DNA of 48,699 nt from Cesiribacter andamanensis AMV16 (GTDB taxonomy: Bacteria > Bacteroidota > Bacteroidia > Cytophagales > Cyclobacteriaceae): the NCBI RefSeq assembly GCF_000348925.1, contig NZ_AODQ01000018.1, positions 1 through 48,699 of the forward strand. Direction: 5' to 3'. The notes under the pieces are model-generated. The model saw only the letters and a list, made by a program, of their open reading frames with translations, searched no databases and had not been told where the DNA came from. How positions within the stretch are numbered: position 1 is the stretch's first letter; the number at the start of each line of letters is the position of its first letter. Position numbers and translations under genes: made by a program. This document shows, one piece after another, positions 17,764-25,761 of this stretch.

Positions 17764-18530
17764 GCAGGGCTAACGTTCGTCTGGCTCAAATAGTCACTCA
17801 GGATCTGGTTAAATTTTTCAGGATGCTCCATCATGGGGGCATGGCAGCACTTATCAATAAAGCGCAGCGTAGAGTTGGGGATGAGCCGGTTAAACTCATG
17901 GGCCACCATTGGGGGGGTAATGGTGTCGTTGAGCCCCCAGATGAGCAGCGTAGGCGCCTTGATGTTGGGAAGCTCCCCAGCCAGGTTGTGCCGCTGAGCC
18001 GATTTGGCTATGGACACTATGCGCATGCACTTGGGAATGCTCTTGGTGGTTTCAAACACCTCATCAACATACTCCTTGGTAGCTGTTTTTGGATCGTAAA
18101 ACGTGTATTCCACACGCTCCTTGATATACTCATAGCTGCCCCGCTTGGGGTAGGAGCCGCCCATGGCATTCTCAAACAGGCCCGAGCTGCCGGTAAGCAC
18201 CAGCCGCTCTACCTTATCGGGATGGGCCAGGGTATAGAGCAGGGCTATGTGCCCGCCCAGGGAATTGCCCATCACCGTCATGCGCTCCAGCTTAAAATGC
18301 TTTACAAAGGCTTCCAGGTGCAGCTGCAGGCCCTCCAGGTCGGCCTTGCGAATGGGCATCTCGTAAATAGGCAGCATGGGAATCACCACCCGGTACTCGC
18401 CTTTAAAACGATTTACAACACTTTCCCAGTTGCTCAGCGCCCCAAAAAGGCCGTGCAGGAGCAGCAGCACCTTTCCCTGGCCTTCGTCGATATACTGGAA
18501 ATCTCCTTCCTCTTTTACAGATAACTTCAT
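17760..18530 (-). CDS. Alpha/beta-fold hydrolase
   Basis: 256 aa. The fold is clear: oxyanion-hole motif LLLLHGLFGALSNW (residues 22-35), nucleophile elbow VMGNSLGGH with S90, acid D202 in IWGLNDTITP and base H230 in DKCCHAPMMEHPE. It is cytoplasmic with no signal peptide. The substrate cannot be read from the sequence; ester or carbon-carbon bond hydrolases of the MhpC/BioH type look alike. It overlaps the glutaminase gene before it and the CBS gene after it by 4 bp each, so translation of all three is coupled. Confidence 0.88.
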   Translation of the reverse strand: MKLSVKEEGDFQYIDEGQGKVLLLLHGLFGALSNWESVVNRFKGEYRVVIPMLPIYEMPIRKADLEGLQLHLEAFVKHFKLERMTVMGNSLGGHIALLYTLAHPDKVERLVLTGSSGLFENAMGGSYPKRGSYEYIKERVEYTFYDPKTATKEYVDEVFETTKSIPKCMRIVSIAKSAQRHNLAGELPNIKAPTLLIWGLNDTITPPMVAHEFNRLIPNSTLRFIDKCCHAPMMEHPEKFNQILSDYLSQTNVSPA

Positions 18531-19132
18531 GTGTCTTGAATTTGCGAATGGCCCTCTCTGTGCGGGCCGGCAAGATGATTAAAACTAAGCCAATTTTTTA
18601 ACAATGCCAACCCACCTTCTGTTAGAATGGCCTCCGGATGAAACTGCACCCCCCGGATGGGCAGGCTGCGGTGACGCAGGGCCATCAGCTCTCCAGAGGC
18701 GGTTTCGGCTATGGATTCCAGGGAGGGCGGCAGCTGGCGCAACAGCAACGAATGGTAGCGCACCACCTGCAGCTGGCGGGGCAGGCCGGCAAAGATAGGG
18801 TCCGGCTGGCAGACTATGGAAGAAATTTTGCCATGCATGGGCCGGGCCGCCTTGTGCAGCTCGGCGCCAAAGTACTCCCCCAGGGCCTGGTGCCCCAGGC
18901 AAACGCCCAGCACCGGTACTTTATCATGATACTGGTGAATCACTTCCATGAGGCAGCCTGCTTTGGCCGGCGTTTGCGGGCCGGGCGAGAGGATCAGGCC
19001 CGTAAAGGGGATCTTTTTGATCTCGCTCAGCGGCTGGTCGTTCTGTACTACCCGGCAGTCGGCCCCCAGGCGGTGCAGGTAGTCGGCCAGGTTCCAGGTA
19101 AAGGAATCGAAATTGTCCAGCAGCAGCACCAT
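18527..19132 (-). CDS. Glutamine amidotransferase of anthranilate/aminodeoxychorismate synthase
   Basis: 201 aa, a stand-alone class I glutaminase (TrpG/PabA type) that supplies ammonia to a chorismate-using synthase for tryptophan or folate. The catalytic triad is complete: C78 in VLGVCLGHQALGEYFG, H165 and E167 in GVQFHPEAILTEGG. The N-terminus LLLDNFDSFTWNLADYL is characteristic. No trpE or pabB partner lies in this window, and the gene sits outside any trp operon, which favours the PabA/folate role or a dual role, but this is inference. It overlaps the next gene by 4 bp and follows the CvpA gene by 5 bp. Confidence 0.9.
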   Translation of the reverse strand: MVLLLDNFDSFTWNLADYLHRLGADCRVVQNDQPLSEIKKIPFTGLILSPGPQTPAKAGCLMEVIHQYHDKVPVLGVCLGHQALGEYFGAELHKAARPMHGKISSIVCQPDPIFAGLPRQLQVVRYHSLLLRQLPPSLESIAETASGELMALRHRSLPIRGVQFHPEAILTEGGLALLKNWLSFNHLAGPHREGHSQIQDT

Positions 19133-19137
19133 AACCC

Positions 19138-19653
19138 TTAGTCGGCAGAAGAGGGGGTAAAGAACCTGCGGGCCACCGGCAGCGCCTGCCCGATCAGGTC
19201 AAAGAAGGCCGGCGCCAGGGGGGCCAGCAGATCATAGAACCAGGATTGGGTGAGCATGCCGCCCGGCCTGGCCAGCTCCATGGTAGAGGCTACCCAAAAC
19301 AGTACGCTGATGCCCAGGGCCCATTTCAGCACCCCCAGCACAGCGCCCAGCATGCTGTCTACAATGCCCAGAAAGGTAAGGTGCAGGGCTTTGCTTACCA
19401 CACGCCCCATCAGGTTAATGCCCACCACCACCAGCACAAACAGAATAAAGAAGGCCACATAGGGCACAATGCTCTCGTGGATGTCTACATGCTGGCCCAG
19501 CCAGTCGATGCTCCACTGTAGCATCTTTAAGCCTACTACTATGCCCAGCACAAAGGCGATGATGCCAAATACCTCCAGCAGCAGCCCTTTGCTAAAGCCG
19601 CTTACTGCCCCCCAGATGAGCAAAAGTACAATGATCAGGTCGAGAGCGTTCAA
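19138..19653 (-). CDS. CvpA-family membrane protein
   Basis: 171 aa with four hydrophobic segments. The N-terminal MNALDLIIVLLLIWGAVSGFSKGLL is the CvpA signature, and a later LMGRVVSKALHLTFLGIVDSMLGAVLGVLKW segment is also typical. The family was named for colicin V production in E. coli but is widespread, and its general role is uncertain. The gene lies 5 bp after the YqeY gene and 5 bp before the glutaminase gene, so it is in the middle of an operon. Confidence 0.88.
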   Translation of the reverse strand: MNALDLIIVLLLIWGAVSGFSKGLLLEVFGIIAFVLGIVVGLKMLQWSIDWLGQHVDIHESIVPYVAFFILFVLVVVGINLMGRVVSKALHLTFLGIVDSMLGAVLGVLKWALGISVLFWVASTMELARPGGMLTQSWFYDLLAPLAPAFFDLIGQALPVARRFFTPSSAD

Positions 19654-19658
19654 CTACC

Positions 19659-20117
19659 TTAGCCCATTTGGTTGAGAAGGCTTTTTACCATATCGGCCAG
19701 GGCTTTGCCATCGGCCTTGCCGGCCATGGATTTACTGGCGGCCCCCATGACCTTGCCCATATCCTTGGCGCCGGTAGCCCCAACCTGGTCAATGATCTTC
19801 TGCAGCTCGGCCCGCATCTCTTCTTCGCTAAGGGGCTTGGGCAGGTAGCGCTCTATCACGCGCAGCTCGGCCGCTTCTTTTTCGGCCAGATCGGTGCGGC
19901 CCTGCTCCTGATAAATGGAGAGCGCTTCCCGGCGCTGGTTGGCCGCTTTGGTGAGCAGCTTCAGCTCAGTTTCGGGCAGCATGGCGCCATCATGGCCTTT
20001 TTCGGTCTCGGCCAGCAGAATCAGGGATTTTATGCTGCGCAGGGCCCGCAGCTCGTCCTTGTCTTTGGAGCGCATGGCCGTTTTGATATCTTCTTCGATC
20101 TGGAGCTTCAGTGACAT
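19659..20117 (-). CDS. GatB/YqeY-domain protein
   Basis: 152 aa, a full-length YqeY protein: LKLQIEEDIKTAMRSKDKDELRALRSI at the start, then the typical YLPKPLSEEEM and GATGAKDMGKVMGAASKSMAGKADGK segments. The fold is the tRNA-binding tail domain of GatB, used here as a stand-alone protein; a role in tRNA amidation or tRNA binding is likely but unproven. It is the first gene of the minus-strand block and has an exact -7-type box 41 bp upstream, back to back with the promoter of pdxJ. Confidence 0.92.
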   Translation of the reverse strand: MSLKLQIEEDIKTAMRSKDKDELRALRSIKSLILLAETEKGHDGAMLPETELKLLTKAANQRREALSIYQEQGRTDLAEKEAAELRVIERYLPKPLSEEEMRAELQKIIDQVGATGAKDMGKVMGAASKSMAGKADGKALADMVKSLLNQMG

Positions 20118-20146
20118 AAAAAGTTCGGTTTAACCCTAAAAAAACG

Positions 20147-20165
20147 TACTTTCGCAGCAAAGGTA
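20147..20165. promoter_or_regulatory. Divergent promoter boxes for YqeY (-) and pdxJ (+)
   Basis: TACCTTTG on the minus strand (20165-20158) is an exact -7 match for the YqeY operon. TACTTTCG on the plus strand (20147-20154) is a one-mismatch -7 box for pdxJ, with GTTTAA about 20 bp before it. The two boxes are only 3 bp apart, so the polymerases would compete for this site. Confidence 0.45.
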
Positions 20166-20214
20166 GGGATTTCCGGCGGATACCGAAACCTTCCCTACGC
20201 AATACCCCCTGAAT

Positions 20215-20931
20215 ATGACCAAGCTGAGCGTTAATATCAACAAAATAGCCACCCTGCGCAACTCCAGAGGCGGAAACCGGCCCGATGTGGTGCAGGTAGC
20301 CCGCGACTGCGAGCGCTTTGGCGCCCAGGGCATTACCGTGCACCCCCGGCCTGATGAGCGCCACATCCGCTACAGCGATGTGCTGGCCCTGAAGGAGGTA
20401 GTGCAGACCGAATTCAACATAGAGGGCTACCCCGACCAGCGCTACATGGACCTGATCGAGAAGGTACGCCCGGCCCAGGCTACCCTGGTGCCCGATCCGC
20501 CCCATGTGCTTACCTCCAATGCCGGCTGGGACACCCACGCCAACCGCCAGTTTCTGCAGGAGATCCTGCAGACGCTGAAGGGCTGGGGCGTACGCACCTC
20601 CATCTTTGTGAATCCCGATGAAAAAATGGTAGAAGGCGCCGCCCAGTGCGGTACCGACCGCATTGAGCTCTATACCGAAGCCTATGCCACCGGATACCAC
20701 CAAAACCGGCATGAGGCCGTAAAGCCCTATACCAACGCTGCCTATGCCGCCAAAGCACTGGGCCTGGGCCTGAATGCGGGCCACGACCTGGACCTGGACA
20801 ACCTGGCCTTCCTTAAACAGGCCATCCCCTACCTGGAGGAGGTTTCCATCGGCCATGCCCTCATCAGTGATGCCCTTTACCTGGGCCTGGAAGAGACCAT
20901 CCGGCGGTATCTGGCGCAGCTGAAGGATTGA
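20215..20931 (+). CDS. pdxJ: Pyridoxine 5'-phosphate synthase
   Basis: 238 aa, the standard length. It condenses 1-deoxyxylulose 5-phosphate with 3-amino-2-oxopropyl phosphate to make pyridoxine 5'-phosphate (vitamin B6). It is a cytoplasmic TIM barrel: [21 protein letters not shown] at the N-terminus, the catalytic-histidine strand [13 protein letters not shown], the glutamate loop [17 protein letters not shown], and [15 protein letters not shown] with the second histidine. The gene stands alone, divergent from the YqeY operon, and its stop codon is followed at once by a purine-rich repeat tract. Confidence 0.96.
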   Translation: MTKLSVNINKIATLRNSRGGNRPDVVQVARDCERFGAQGITVHPRPDERHIRYSDVLALKEVVQTEFNIEGYPDQRYMDLIEKVRPAQATLVPDPPHVLTSNAGWDTHANRQFLQEILQTLKGWGVRTSIFVNPDEKMVEGAAQCGTDRIELYTEAYATGYHQNRHEAVKPYTNAAYAAKALGLGLNAGHDLDLDNLAFLKQAIPYLEEVSIGHALISDALYLGLEETIRRYLAQLKD

Positions 20932-20935
20932 GAAC

Positions 20936-21075
20936 AGAAGGGGGAGGAAAGAAGTTAGAGGAAAGAAGCAAGAAGTAAGAATAGCGTCCTTTTTCAGTCT
21001 GGCCCCTGCTCCCAACCTCCTATTTCTTACTTCTTGCTTCTTTCTTCTTGCTTCTTTCTTCTAACATCTAACTTC
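20936..21075. repeat. Purine/pyrimidine inverted repeat between pdxJ and hydrolase
   Basis: A purine-rich tract begins 5 bases after the pdxJ stop. Its core at 20961-20981 (GAAAGAAGCAAGAAG then TAAGAA) is the exact 21-nt reverse complement of 21024-21044. The right arm continues into a 14-nt tandem repeat TTGCTTCTTTCTTC (21034-21047 and 21048-21061) and CTAACATCTAACTTCTAA up to the next start codon. The transcript could fold into a 21-bp hairpin with a 42-nt loop. Confidence 0.75.
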
Positions 21076-21080
21076 TAAAC

Positions 21081-21854
21081 ATGACCCTTTATTACCGCGA
21101 AACCGGCCAGGGCCAGCCCCTTATTATCCTCCACGGGCTTTTTGGCGCAGGCGATAACTGGCTGAGCGTGGCCCGCCTGCTGGAAGAGGAGTACCGGGTA
21201 ATCCTGCCCGATGCCCGCAACCACGGCCAGTCGCCGCACGATGCCGAGTTTACCTACAGCGCCATGGCCTCTGATCTGGTAGAACTGCTGGACGAGCTGG
21301 GCCTGCCCGACGCCATTTTTGTAGGCCACTCCATGGGGGGTAAAGCGGTGATGAACCTGGCGGTAAGCCATCCCGGGCGGGTACGCCAGCTGGTGGTGGT
21401 CGATATTGCCCCGCGCTTTTATCCGGTACACCACCAGACCATTCTACAGGCTTTTTCGGCGATTGATCTGCAGCAGCTCAAAAGCCGCAAGGAAGCCGAT
21501 GAGGCCATGGCCGTCTACATCCGGGATGTGGGCACCCGGCAGTTTCTGCTCAAGAACCTGACCCGCTCCGAGGGCGGCCAGGGCTTTGAATGGAAAATAA
21601 ACCTGCCCGTAATCCGAGAAAAAATTGAAAATGTAGGGGAGCCCCTGCCGGAAGGCGCTATCTTTGACAAACCTACCCTATTTATAGGGGGGGCCAATTC
21701 TGATTATATCCGTACCGAAGACGAAGGCCTGATCCGGCAGCATTTTCCGCAGGCAAAAGTGGTGAGCATAGCCGGCGCCGGCCACTGGGTGCATGCCGAA
21801 AAGCCGCAGGAAGTAGTGGCGGCCATGAAGGGGTTTTTCAGCGAAAACGCATGA
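21081..21854 (+). CDS. Alpha/beta-fold hydrolase (YbfF-like esterase)
   Basis: 257 aa. The nucleophile S84 lies in FVGHSMGGKAVMNL, the acid D208 in GGANSDYI and the base H235 in AGAGHWVHAEKP. The N-terminus LYYRETGQGQPLIILHGLFGAGDNWLSVA and the DARNHGQSPHD motif are typical of the YbfF/ABHD11 branch of short-chain acyl esterases. The substrate is unknown. The start codon directly follows the pyrimidine-rich repeat. Its 3' end overlaps the end of the small membrane-protein gene on the other strand by 17 bp. Confidence 0.88.
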   Translation: MTLYYRETGQGQPLIILHGLFGAGDNWLSVARLLEEEYRVILPDARNHGQSPHDAEFTYSAMASDLVELLDELGLPDAIFVGHSMGGKAVMNLAVSHPGRVRQLVVVDIAPRFYPVHHQTILQAFSAIDLQQLKSRKEADEAMAVYIRDVGTRQFLLKNLTRSEGGQGFEWKINLPVIREKIENVGEPLPEGAIFDKPTLFIGGANSDYIRTEDEGLIRQHFPQAKVVSIAGAGHWVHAEKPQEVVAAMKGFFSENA

Positions 21855-22059
21855 TCAGCCAGAGCACCAGCGACAGCAGCAGGCTCAGGACAAGGCTGGT
21901 GGCCAGCGGAAAATAAAGGGTAAACCCCTTTTTCTTCACTACAAAATCGCCGGGCAGGTGGCCGCCAAAGGGAAGCCGGTCAAAAAAGTAGAGAACCACT
22001 CCCGCCAGCAGCAGCAAGCCGCCCATAATCATCAGAAGTTTGGCAAGTTGAGTATACAT
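21838..22059 (-). CDS. DUF2905-type small membrane protein
   Basis: 73 aa from ATG 22059 (the frame extends to 22092 without protein character). Two membrane helices (LLMIMGGLLLLAGVVLYFF and LVLSLLLSLVLWLIMRF) flank a short loop with the family motif RLPFGGHLPGDFVVKKKG, which identifies DUF2905. Function unknown. It is convergent with the hydrolase (17 bp overlap of the 3' ends) and its start lies only 27 bp from the divergent methyltransferase. Confidence 0.85.
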   Translation of the reverse strand: MYTQLAKLLMIMGGLLLLAGVVLYFFDRLPFGGHLPGDFVVKKKGFTLYFPLATSLVLSLLLSLVLWLIMRFR

Positions 22060-22086
22060 ATCTAATACCTTATACGAGCAGCCTCC

Positions 22087-22830
22087 ATGCAAACACCCAA
22101 AAAGGGAAAACTTTTTCTACTGCCTACCCCCCTGGCCGACGATACAGCCGCCGCCGTGCTGCCCGCACAGGCAATGGAGCTCTTTAAAAGCTTGCGCCAT
22201 TACCTCTGTGAAGAGGCCCGTACCTCGCGCCGCTTTCTGAGCAGCCTGCGCCTGGGCCTTACCATAGAAGAGCTGTCCATAGAGGAACTCAACAAAGATA
22301 CTCCCGACCACCAGGTGCCGCACCTGCTGCAACCCTTGCTGGACGGGCACGATATGGGCATTCTGTCCGAGGCCGGCTGCCCCGGCGTGGCCGATCCCGG
22401 CGCCCGTGCCGTAGCCCAGGCACATGAAAAAGGCATACAGGTGGTGCCCGTGGTAGGCCCCTCCTCCATTCTGCTGGCCCTGATGGCCTCCGGCCTGGAT
22501 GGGCAAAACTTTGCCTTCAGGGGGTACCTGCCGGTGCGCAACCCCGAGCGCAGCCATGCCATCAAAAGCCTGGAGAAGGGGGTACGCAGCGGCCAGACCC
22601 AGCTCTTTATGGAAACTCCCTACCGCAACAACCCCCTGCTGAAGGACCTGATGGCCCATTGCCAGCCCGAAACCATGCTGTGCGTGGCTGCTAATCTTAC
22701 GGGAGCAGATGAGTTTATACAGACCCGCTCCATCAAACAATGGAAGCAGCAACTGCCTGATCTTCACAAGCAACCCGCAATTTTCATCCTGGGCAATACC
22801 CCCTCCTATAAAAAATCCGGCAATAGTTGA
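22087..22830 (+). CDS. RsmI-like SAM-dependent methyltransferase (tetrapyrrole methylase fold)
   Basis: 247 aa. The fold is that of RsmI/YraL: LLPTPLADD at the N-terminus, CEEARTSRRFL, then GILSEAGCPGVADPGARAVAQAHEKG and VVPVVGPSSILLALMASGL, which form the SAM and substrate pocket. It differs from canonical RsmI (PTPIGN, AEDTRTS), which is present separately in this window, so it is the diverged second paralogue frequent in Bacteroidota. Its target is unknown; 16S rRNA C1402 is presumably handled by the true RsmI. The gene lies just before metK, which makes the SAM cofactor; that link may be coincidental. Confidence 0.85.
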   Translation: MQTPKKGKLFLLPTPLADDTAAAVLPAQAMELFKSLRHYLCEEARTSRRFLSSLRLGLTIEELSIEELNKDTPDHQVPHLLQPLLDGHDMGILSEAGCPGVADPGARAVAQAHEKGIQVVPVVGPSSILLALMASGLDGQNFAFRGYLPVRNPERSHAIKSLEKGVRSGQTQLFMETPYRNNPLLKDLMAHCQPETMLCVAANLTGADEFIQTRSIKQWKQQLPDLHKQPAIFILGNTPSYKKSGNS

Positions 22831-22857
22831 GAATTGCACCAGCTTTCTTCAAATTTG
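22827..22857 (+). promoter_or_regulatory. Candidate metK promoter
   Basis: TTGA (22827-22830) is separated by 19 bp from CAAATTTG (22850-22857), a one-mismatch TANNTTTG. It overlaps the stop codon of the methyltransferase. The resulting leader would be about 45 nt, too short for a SAM-I riboswitch, and none was recognised. Confidence 0.4.
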
Positions 22858-22907
22858 CGATTCACCCCCTGCGGGACTAGTACACGAGTTTAACCGAATC
22901 ATATACC

Positions 22908-24215
22908 ATGTCATATTTATTTACCTCCGAGTCTGTCTCGGAAGGCCACCCGGACAAGATCGCTGACCAGATCTCCGATGCCATACTGGACGCCATGCTG
23001 GCCCAGGACCCCGACTCCCGCGTGGCCTGCGAAACCTTTGTAACTACGGGTCTGGTAGTGGTAGGCGGCGAGGTAACCACCAAGGCCTATGTAGAAATTC
23101 CGGAAGTGGTACGCGAAACCATCAAGCGCATTGGCTACACCAAGGATGATTATAAGTTCGATGCCGAATCCTGCGGCGTAATGGTAACGCTGCACTCCCA
23201 GTCGCCCGACATTGCGCAGGGAGTAGACGAGGGCTCCAACAAAGAACAGGGTGCCGGCGACCAGGGCATGATGTTTGGCTACGCCACCACCGAAACCCCG
23301 GAGTACATGCCCATGGCCCTTGCATTCTCGCACCGCCTGGTGAAGGAGCTGGCCGATATCCGCAAGCAAAACCCCGGCCTGATGCCTTACCTGCGCCCCG
23401 ATGCCAAAGCCCAGGTAACCATTGAGTATGACAACAACGACCGCCCCCGCCGGGTGCATACCGTGGTGGTGTCTACCCAGCACGATTCCTTTATCCAGCC
23501 CAAAGGCGAGGGCGCTGCCGCCCAGGCCGAAGCCGACCGCCTGATGCTGGAGAAGATCCGCACCGATGTGATCGAGCATGTGGTGAAGAAGGTGATTCCG
23601 GCCGAGATGCTGGATGAAAATACCATCTACCACATCAACCCCACCGGCAAGTTTGTGATTGGGGGCCCGCATGGCGATGCCGGCCTCACCGGCCGTAAGA
23701 TTATTGTGGATACCTACGGGGGCAAGGGTGCCCACGGAGGGGGTGCCTTCTCGGGCAAAGACTCCTCTAAGGTTGACCGCTCGGCGGCCTATGCCGCCCG
23801 CCACATTGCCAAGAACCTGGTAGCCGCCGGCATTAGCGAAGAAGCACTGGTGCAGGTAGCCTATGCCATAGGCGTGGCCAAGCCCGTGTCGCTGAATGTG
23901 ACCACCTATGGCAAAGCCAGGGTAGATATGTCTGATGCCGAGATCAGCCGGGTAGTAAGCCAATTGTTTGACATGCGCCCCAAAGCCATTGTAGAGCGCT
24001 TTGGCCTGAAGAATCCCATCTTTAGCCTTACGGCCGCCTACGGCCACATGGGCCGCAATGCCTATACGGATGAAGTAGAGATCAACCGGGTGGATGTAAA
24101 GGAGAATGGCAGCGAGCGCCATGAGGTACGCCGCCGGGAAAAAAAGCAGCTGGAGTTTTTCTCCTGGGAGAAACTGGACCACGTAGAGCAGATCAAAAAG
24201 GCTTTTGGCTTGTAG
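22908..24215 (+). CDS. metK: S-adenosylmethionine synthetase
   Basis: 435 aa. It makes S-adenosylmethionine from methionine and ATP. All family landmarks are present: [21 protein letters not shown] at the N-terminus (methionine and ATP contacts), [12 protein letters not shown], and the loop [23 protein letters not shown] with its phosphate-binding lysine. The length is at the upper end of the family because of an extended C-terminus ([22 protein letters not shown]), normal in this phylum. The stop codon runs straight into a purine-rich repeat, and a strong terminator follows about 110 bp later. Confidence 0.97.
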   Translation: MSYLFTSESVSEGHPDKIADQISDAILDAMLAQDPDSRVACETFVTTGLVVVGGEVTTKAYVEIPEVVRETIKRIGYTKDDYKFDAESCGVMVTLHSQSPDIAQGVDEGSNKEQGAGDQGMMFGYATTETPEYMPMALAFSHRLVKELADIRKQNPGLMPYLRPDAKAQVTIEYDNNDRPRRVHTVVVSTQHDSFIQPKGEGAAAQAEADRLMLEKIRTDVIEHVVKKVIPAEMLDENTIYHINPTGKFVIGGPHGDAGLTGRKIIVDTYGGKGAHGGGAFSGKDSSKVDRSAAYAARHIAKNLVAAGISEEALVQVAYAIGVAKPVSLNVTTYGKARVDMSDAEISRVVSQLFDMRPKAIVERFGLKNPIFSLTAAYGHMGRNAYTDEVEINRVDVKENGSERHEVRRREKKQLEFFSWEKLDHVEQIKKAFGL

Positions 24216-24216
24216 G

Positions 24217-24275
24217 ATATAGGTAAGGGGTATCGGGTAGGGGGTACCTGCCTCGCCGGCAGGCTGGTGAGGTAC
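24217..24275 (+). repeat. Purine-rich tract plus 32-bp element, left copy
   Basis: Starting one base after the metK stop, the G/A-rich tract GATATAGGTAAGGGGTATCG... leads into a 32-bp element (24244-24275) built around CCTGCC-TCGCC-GGCAGG and bounded by GTAC at both ends. The same combination recurs in reverse orientation after hpf, with 30 of 32 positions matching. Confidence 0.75.
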
Positions 24276-24323
24276 CGTACCGCTGAAATCACCTTTGCCT
24301 AAAACACGTTCAAAATCCTTATA

Positions 24324-24363
24324 AAAAGAGAGGCCGCCCTGTTTCCGGGGCGGCCTCTCTTTT
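24324..24363. terminator. Bidirectional terminator between metK and hpf
   Basis: A perfect 16-bp stem, AAAAGAGAGGCCGCCC with GGGCGGCCTCTCTTTT, and an 8-nt loop. A-run and T-run flanks allow it to end both convergent transcripts. Confidence 0.9.
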
Positions 24364-24392
24364 ATGTAGGTAGGAAGGCTGAAAGTGCTTCT

Positions 24393-24448
24393 GTACCTCA
24401 CCCACCTGCCGGCGAGGCAGGTACTTCATACCTCTTACCTCATACCTC
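24393..24448 (-). repeat. Purine-rich tract plus 32-bp element, right inverted copy
   Basis: The reverse complement of the left copy: 32-bp element at 24393-24424 (30 of 32 bases identical to the inverted left copy), then a tract that on the minus strand reads AAAGAGGTATGAGGTAAGAG, directly after the hpf stop codon. Confidence 0.75.
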
Positions 24449-24449
24449 T

Positions 24450-24758
24450 TTACGGCTGCTGCGGGTGGGCGGCCTGCTTTTCCTTCAGTTTGCGGATCTG
24501 GCGGCGCATGGCTTCTACGCAGGCATCAATGCCTTCTTCAAAGGATTTTGCTTCCTTGTTGGTGAAGAGTGAGCTGCCGGGTACAAATATCTTTAATTCC
24601 GTAATGCAGGTTTCTTCTGCCGTATTGGTCTTTTTCAGGTATACATCGCCAGATACTATTCTATCATAAAAGGTCTCAAGCTTATCTACTTTCTTCTGGA
24701 TGAATTCGTTCAGGCGTTTGTCCTGATCCAGGTCTACATAATTGATGTTCAGTTTCAT
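24450..24758 (-). CDS. hpf: Ribosome hibernation-promoting factor, short type
   Basis: 102 aa, the short HPF/YfiA form. It binds the small ribosomal subunit at the mRNA/tRNA channel in stationary phase and silences or protects ribosomes. The beta-alpha-beta-beta-beta-alpha pattern is visible: LNINYVDLDQDKRLNEFIQKKVDKLETFYDRI at the N-terminus, then the beta-strand VYLKKTNTAEETCITELKIFVPG and the basic C-terminal helix CVEAMRRQIRKLKEKQ. It follows the recombinase gene by 30 bp, in the same cluster as the two rpsU genes; an association of hpf, a Xer recombinase and rpsU is usual in Bacteroidota. Confidence 0.93.
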   Translation of the reverse strand: MKLNINYVDLDQDKRLNEFIQKKVDKLETFYDRIVSGDVYLKKTNTAEETCITELKIFVPGSSLFTNKEAKSFEEGIDACVEAMRRQIRKLKEKQAAHPQQP

Positions 24759-24788
24759 ACTTCCACAAGTTTGGGTTAGTAATTCTAT

Positions 24789-25670
24789 TTATGCTTTAGG
24801 GTGCGCCTGCTCAAACACCTTGCGCAGCTTCTCCAGAGAATTATGGGTATATACCTGGGTAGCTGCCAGACTGCTGTGCCCTAAAAGATCTTTAACGGCA
24901 TTCAAATCGGCCCCTCTGTTGAGCAGGTGCGTAGCAAAAGTATGACGCAAAACATGGGGGCTTTGTTTTTCAGAAGAGGTAAAGCTGCCCAGGTATTTGC
25001 GCACCAGCCGGTACACAAACATGGGGTAGGCCTGCTCGCCCTTATCGGTTAAAATGAGGTAGGGATGGTCATCTCCGGCAAAGGCCGTGCTACGGGTGGC
25101 CAGGTATGTGCGCATGAGTGCCTGCAGCGGCCGGGCCATGGGAATTACCCGCTCCTTGCTGCGCTTGCCCAGCACCTTAATAACTCCCTCGTGCAGGTTT
25201 ACATTTTGCACCCGCAGCTGAAGCAGCTCCGAGAGGCGTATGCCGGTGCCATAGAGCAGCTCCAGCACCAGGCGATCGCGCCAGCCCTCGAGGGTATCAG
25301 GAAAGGGGATCCCATCCAGCAGACGGTCCATTTCGGCTTCCTGCACAAAATGGGGCAGGCCCTTTTGCACCTTGGGCGCCCGCACCTTAAGGGTAGGATC
25401 CTGCTGAATGGCCTCCCGCTTCAGCAGAAACTTGTAATAGGAACGTAAGGTAGCCATTTTGCGGTTTACGCTGCGCGCCGACATGCCCCCCTCTACCAGC
25501 GATAGCACCCAGGAGCGAATGTTCTGATGGGTGGCCGCCGCAGGGTCCTGCAGGGCAAAGGTCTGGTCCAGAAAGGCTTGGTACTGGGCCAGGTCGGCCT
25601 GGTAGGCAGTAAGGGTATGGGCGCTGTAGCGGCGCTCGTAGGCCAGGTATCGGAGAAAATTTTCGGTCAT
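24789..25670 (-). CDS. Xer-type tyrosine recombinase
   Basis: 293 aa from ATG 25670; four more residues are possible from 25682. It is a chromosome-dimer-resolving XerC/XerD-like site-specific recombinase. The N-terminal SAM-like core-binding domain spans about 1-90 and the catalytic domain 105-285. The full catalytic set is visible: R145 (GTGIRLSELL), K169 (VLGKRSKERVIPM), H239 and R242 (HVLRHTFATHLL), H265 (LLGHSSL) and nucleophile Y274 (QVYTHNSL). Position between rpsU and hpf is a conserved housekeeping context, so this is not a phage or element integrase. A terminator separates it from rpsU, and hpf follows by 30 bp. Confidence 0.94.
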   Translation of the reverse strand: MTENFLRYLAYERRYSAHTLTAYQADLAQYQAFLDQTFALQDPAAATHQNIRSWVLSLVEGGMSARSVNRKMATLRSYYKFLLKREAIQQDPTLKVRAPKVQKGLPHFVQEAEMDRLLDGIPFPDTLEGWRDRLVLELLYGTGIRLSELLQLRVQNVNLHEGVIKVLGKRSKERVIPMARPLQALMRTYLATRSTAFAGDDHPYLILTDKGEQAYPMFVYRLVRKYLGSFTSSEKQSPHVLRHTFATHLLNRGADLNAVKDLLGHSSLAATQVYTHNSLEKLRKVFEQAHPKA

Positions 25671-25714
25671 GCGGCTGTGCATGTGTGCAGGACCAACTTA
25701 ATCAATTTAAACAG

Positions 25715-25736
25715 AAAAAGCCCGCAAAAGCGGGCT
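25715..25736 (-). terminator. Terminator after the first rpsU
   Basis: AGCCCGC - AAAA - GCGGGCT is followed on the minus strand by TTTTT, 26 bp after the rpsU stop. It isolates rpsU from the recombinase gene. Confidence 0.85.
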
Positions 25737-25761
25737 CTTTTATTTGCTGGCGGCTATAGAA

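Noticed and set aside
22858-22907. SAM riboswitch before metK
   Set aside because: The leader is only about 45-50 nt and shows no SAM-I or SAM-II type helices.
22917-24401. Long open frame on the strand opposite metK (494 codons)
   Set aside because: It lies wholly antisense to a perfect metK, is rich in Gly/His/Ala as expected from reverse reading of GC-rich codons, and shows no motif.
24789-25670. Tyrosine recombinase as integrase of a mobile element
   Set aside because: Full Xer-like sequence in the conserved rpsU-recombinase-hpf context, without tRNA, att repeats or cargo genes nearby.
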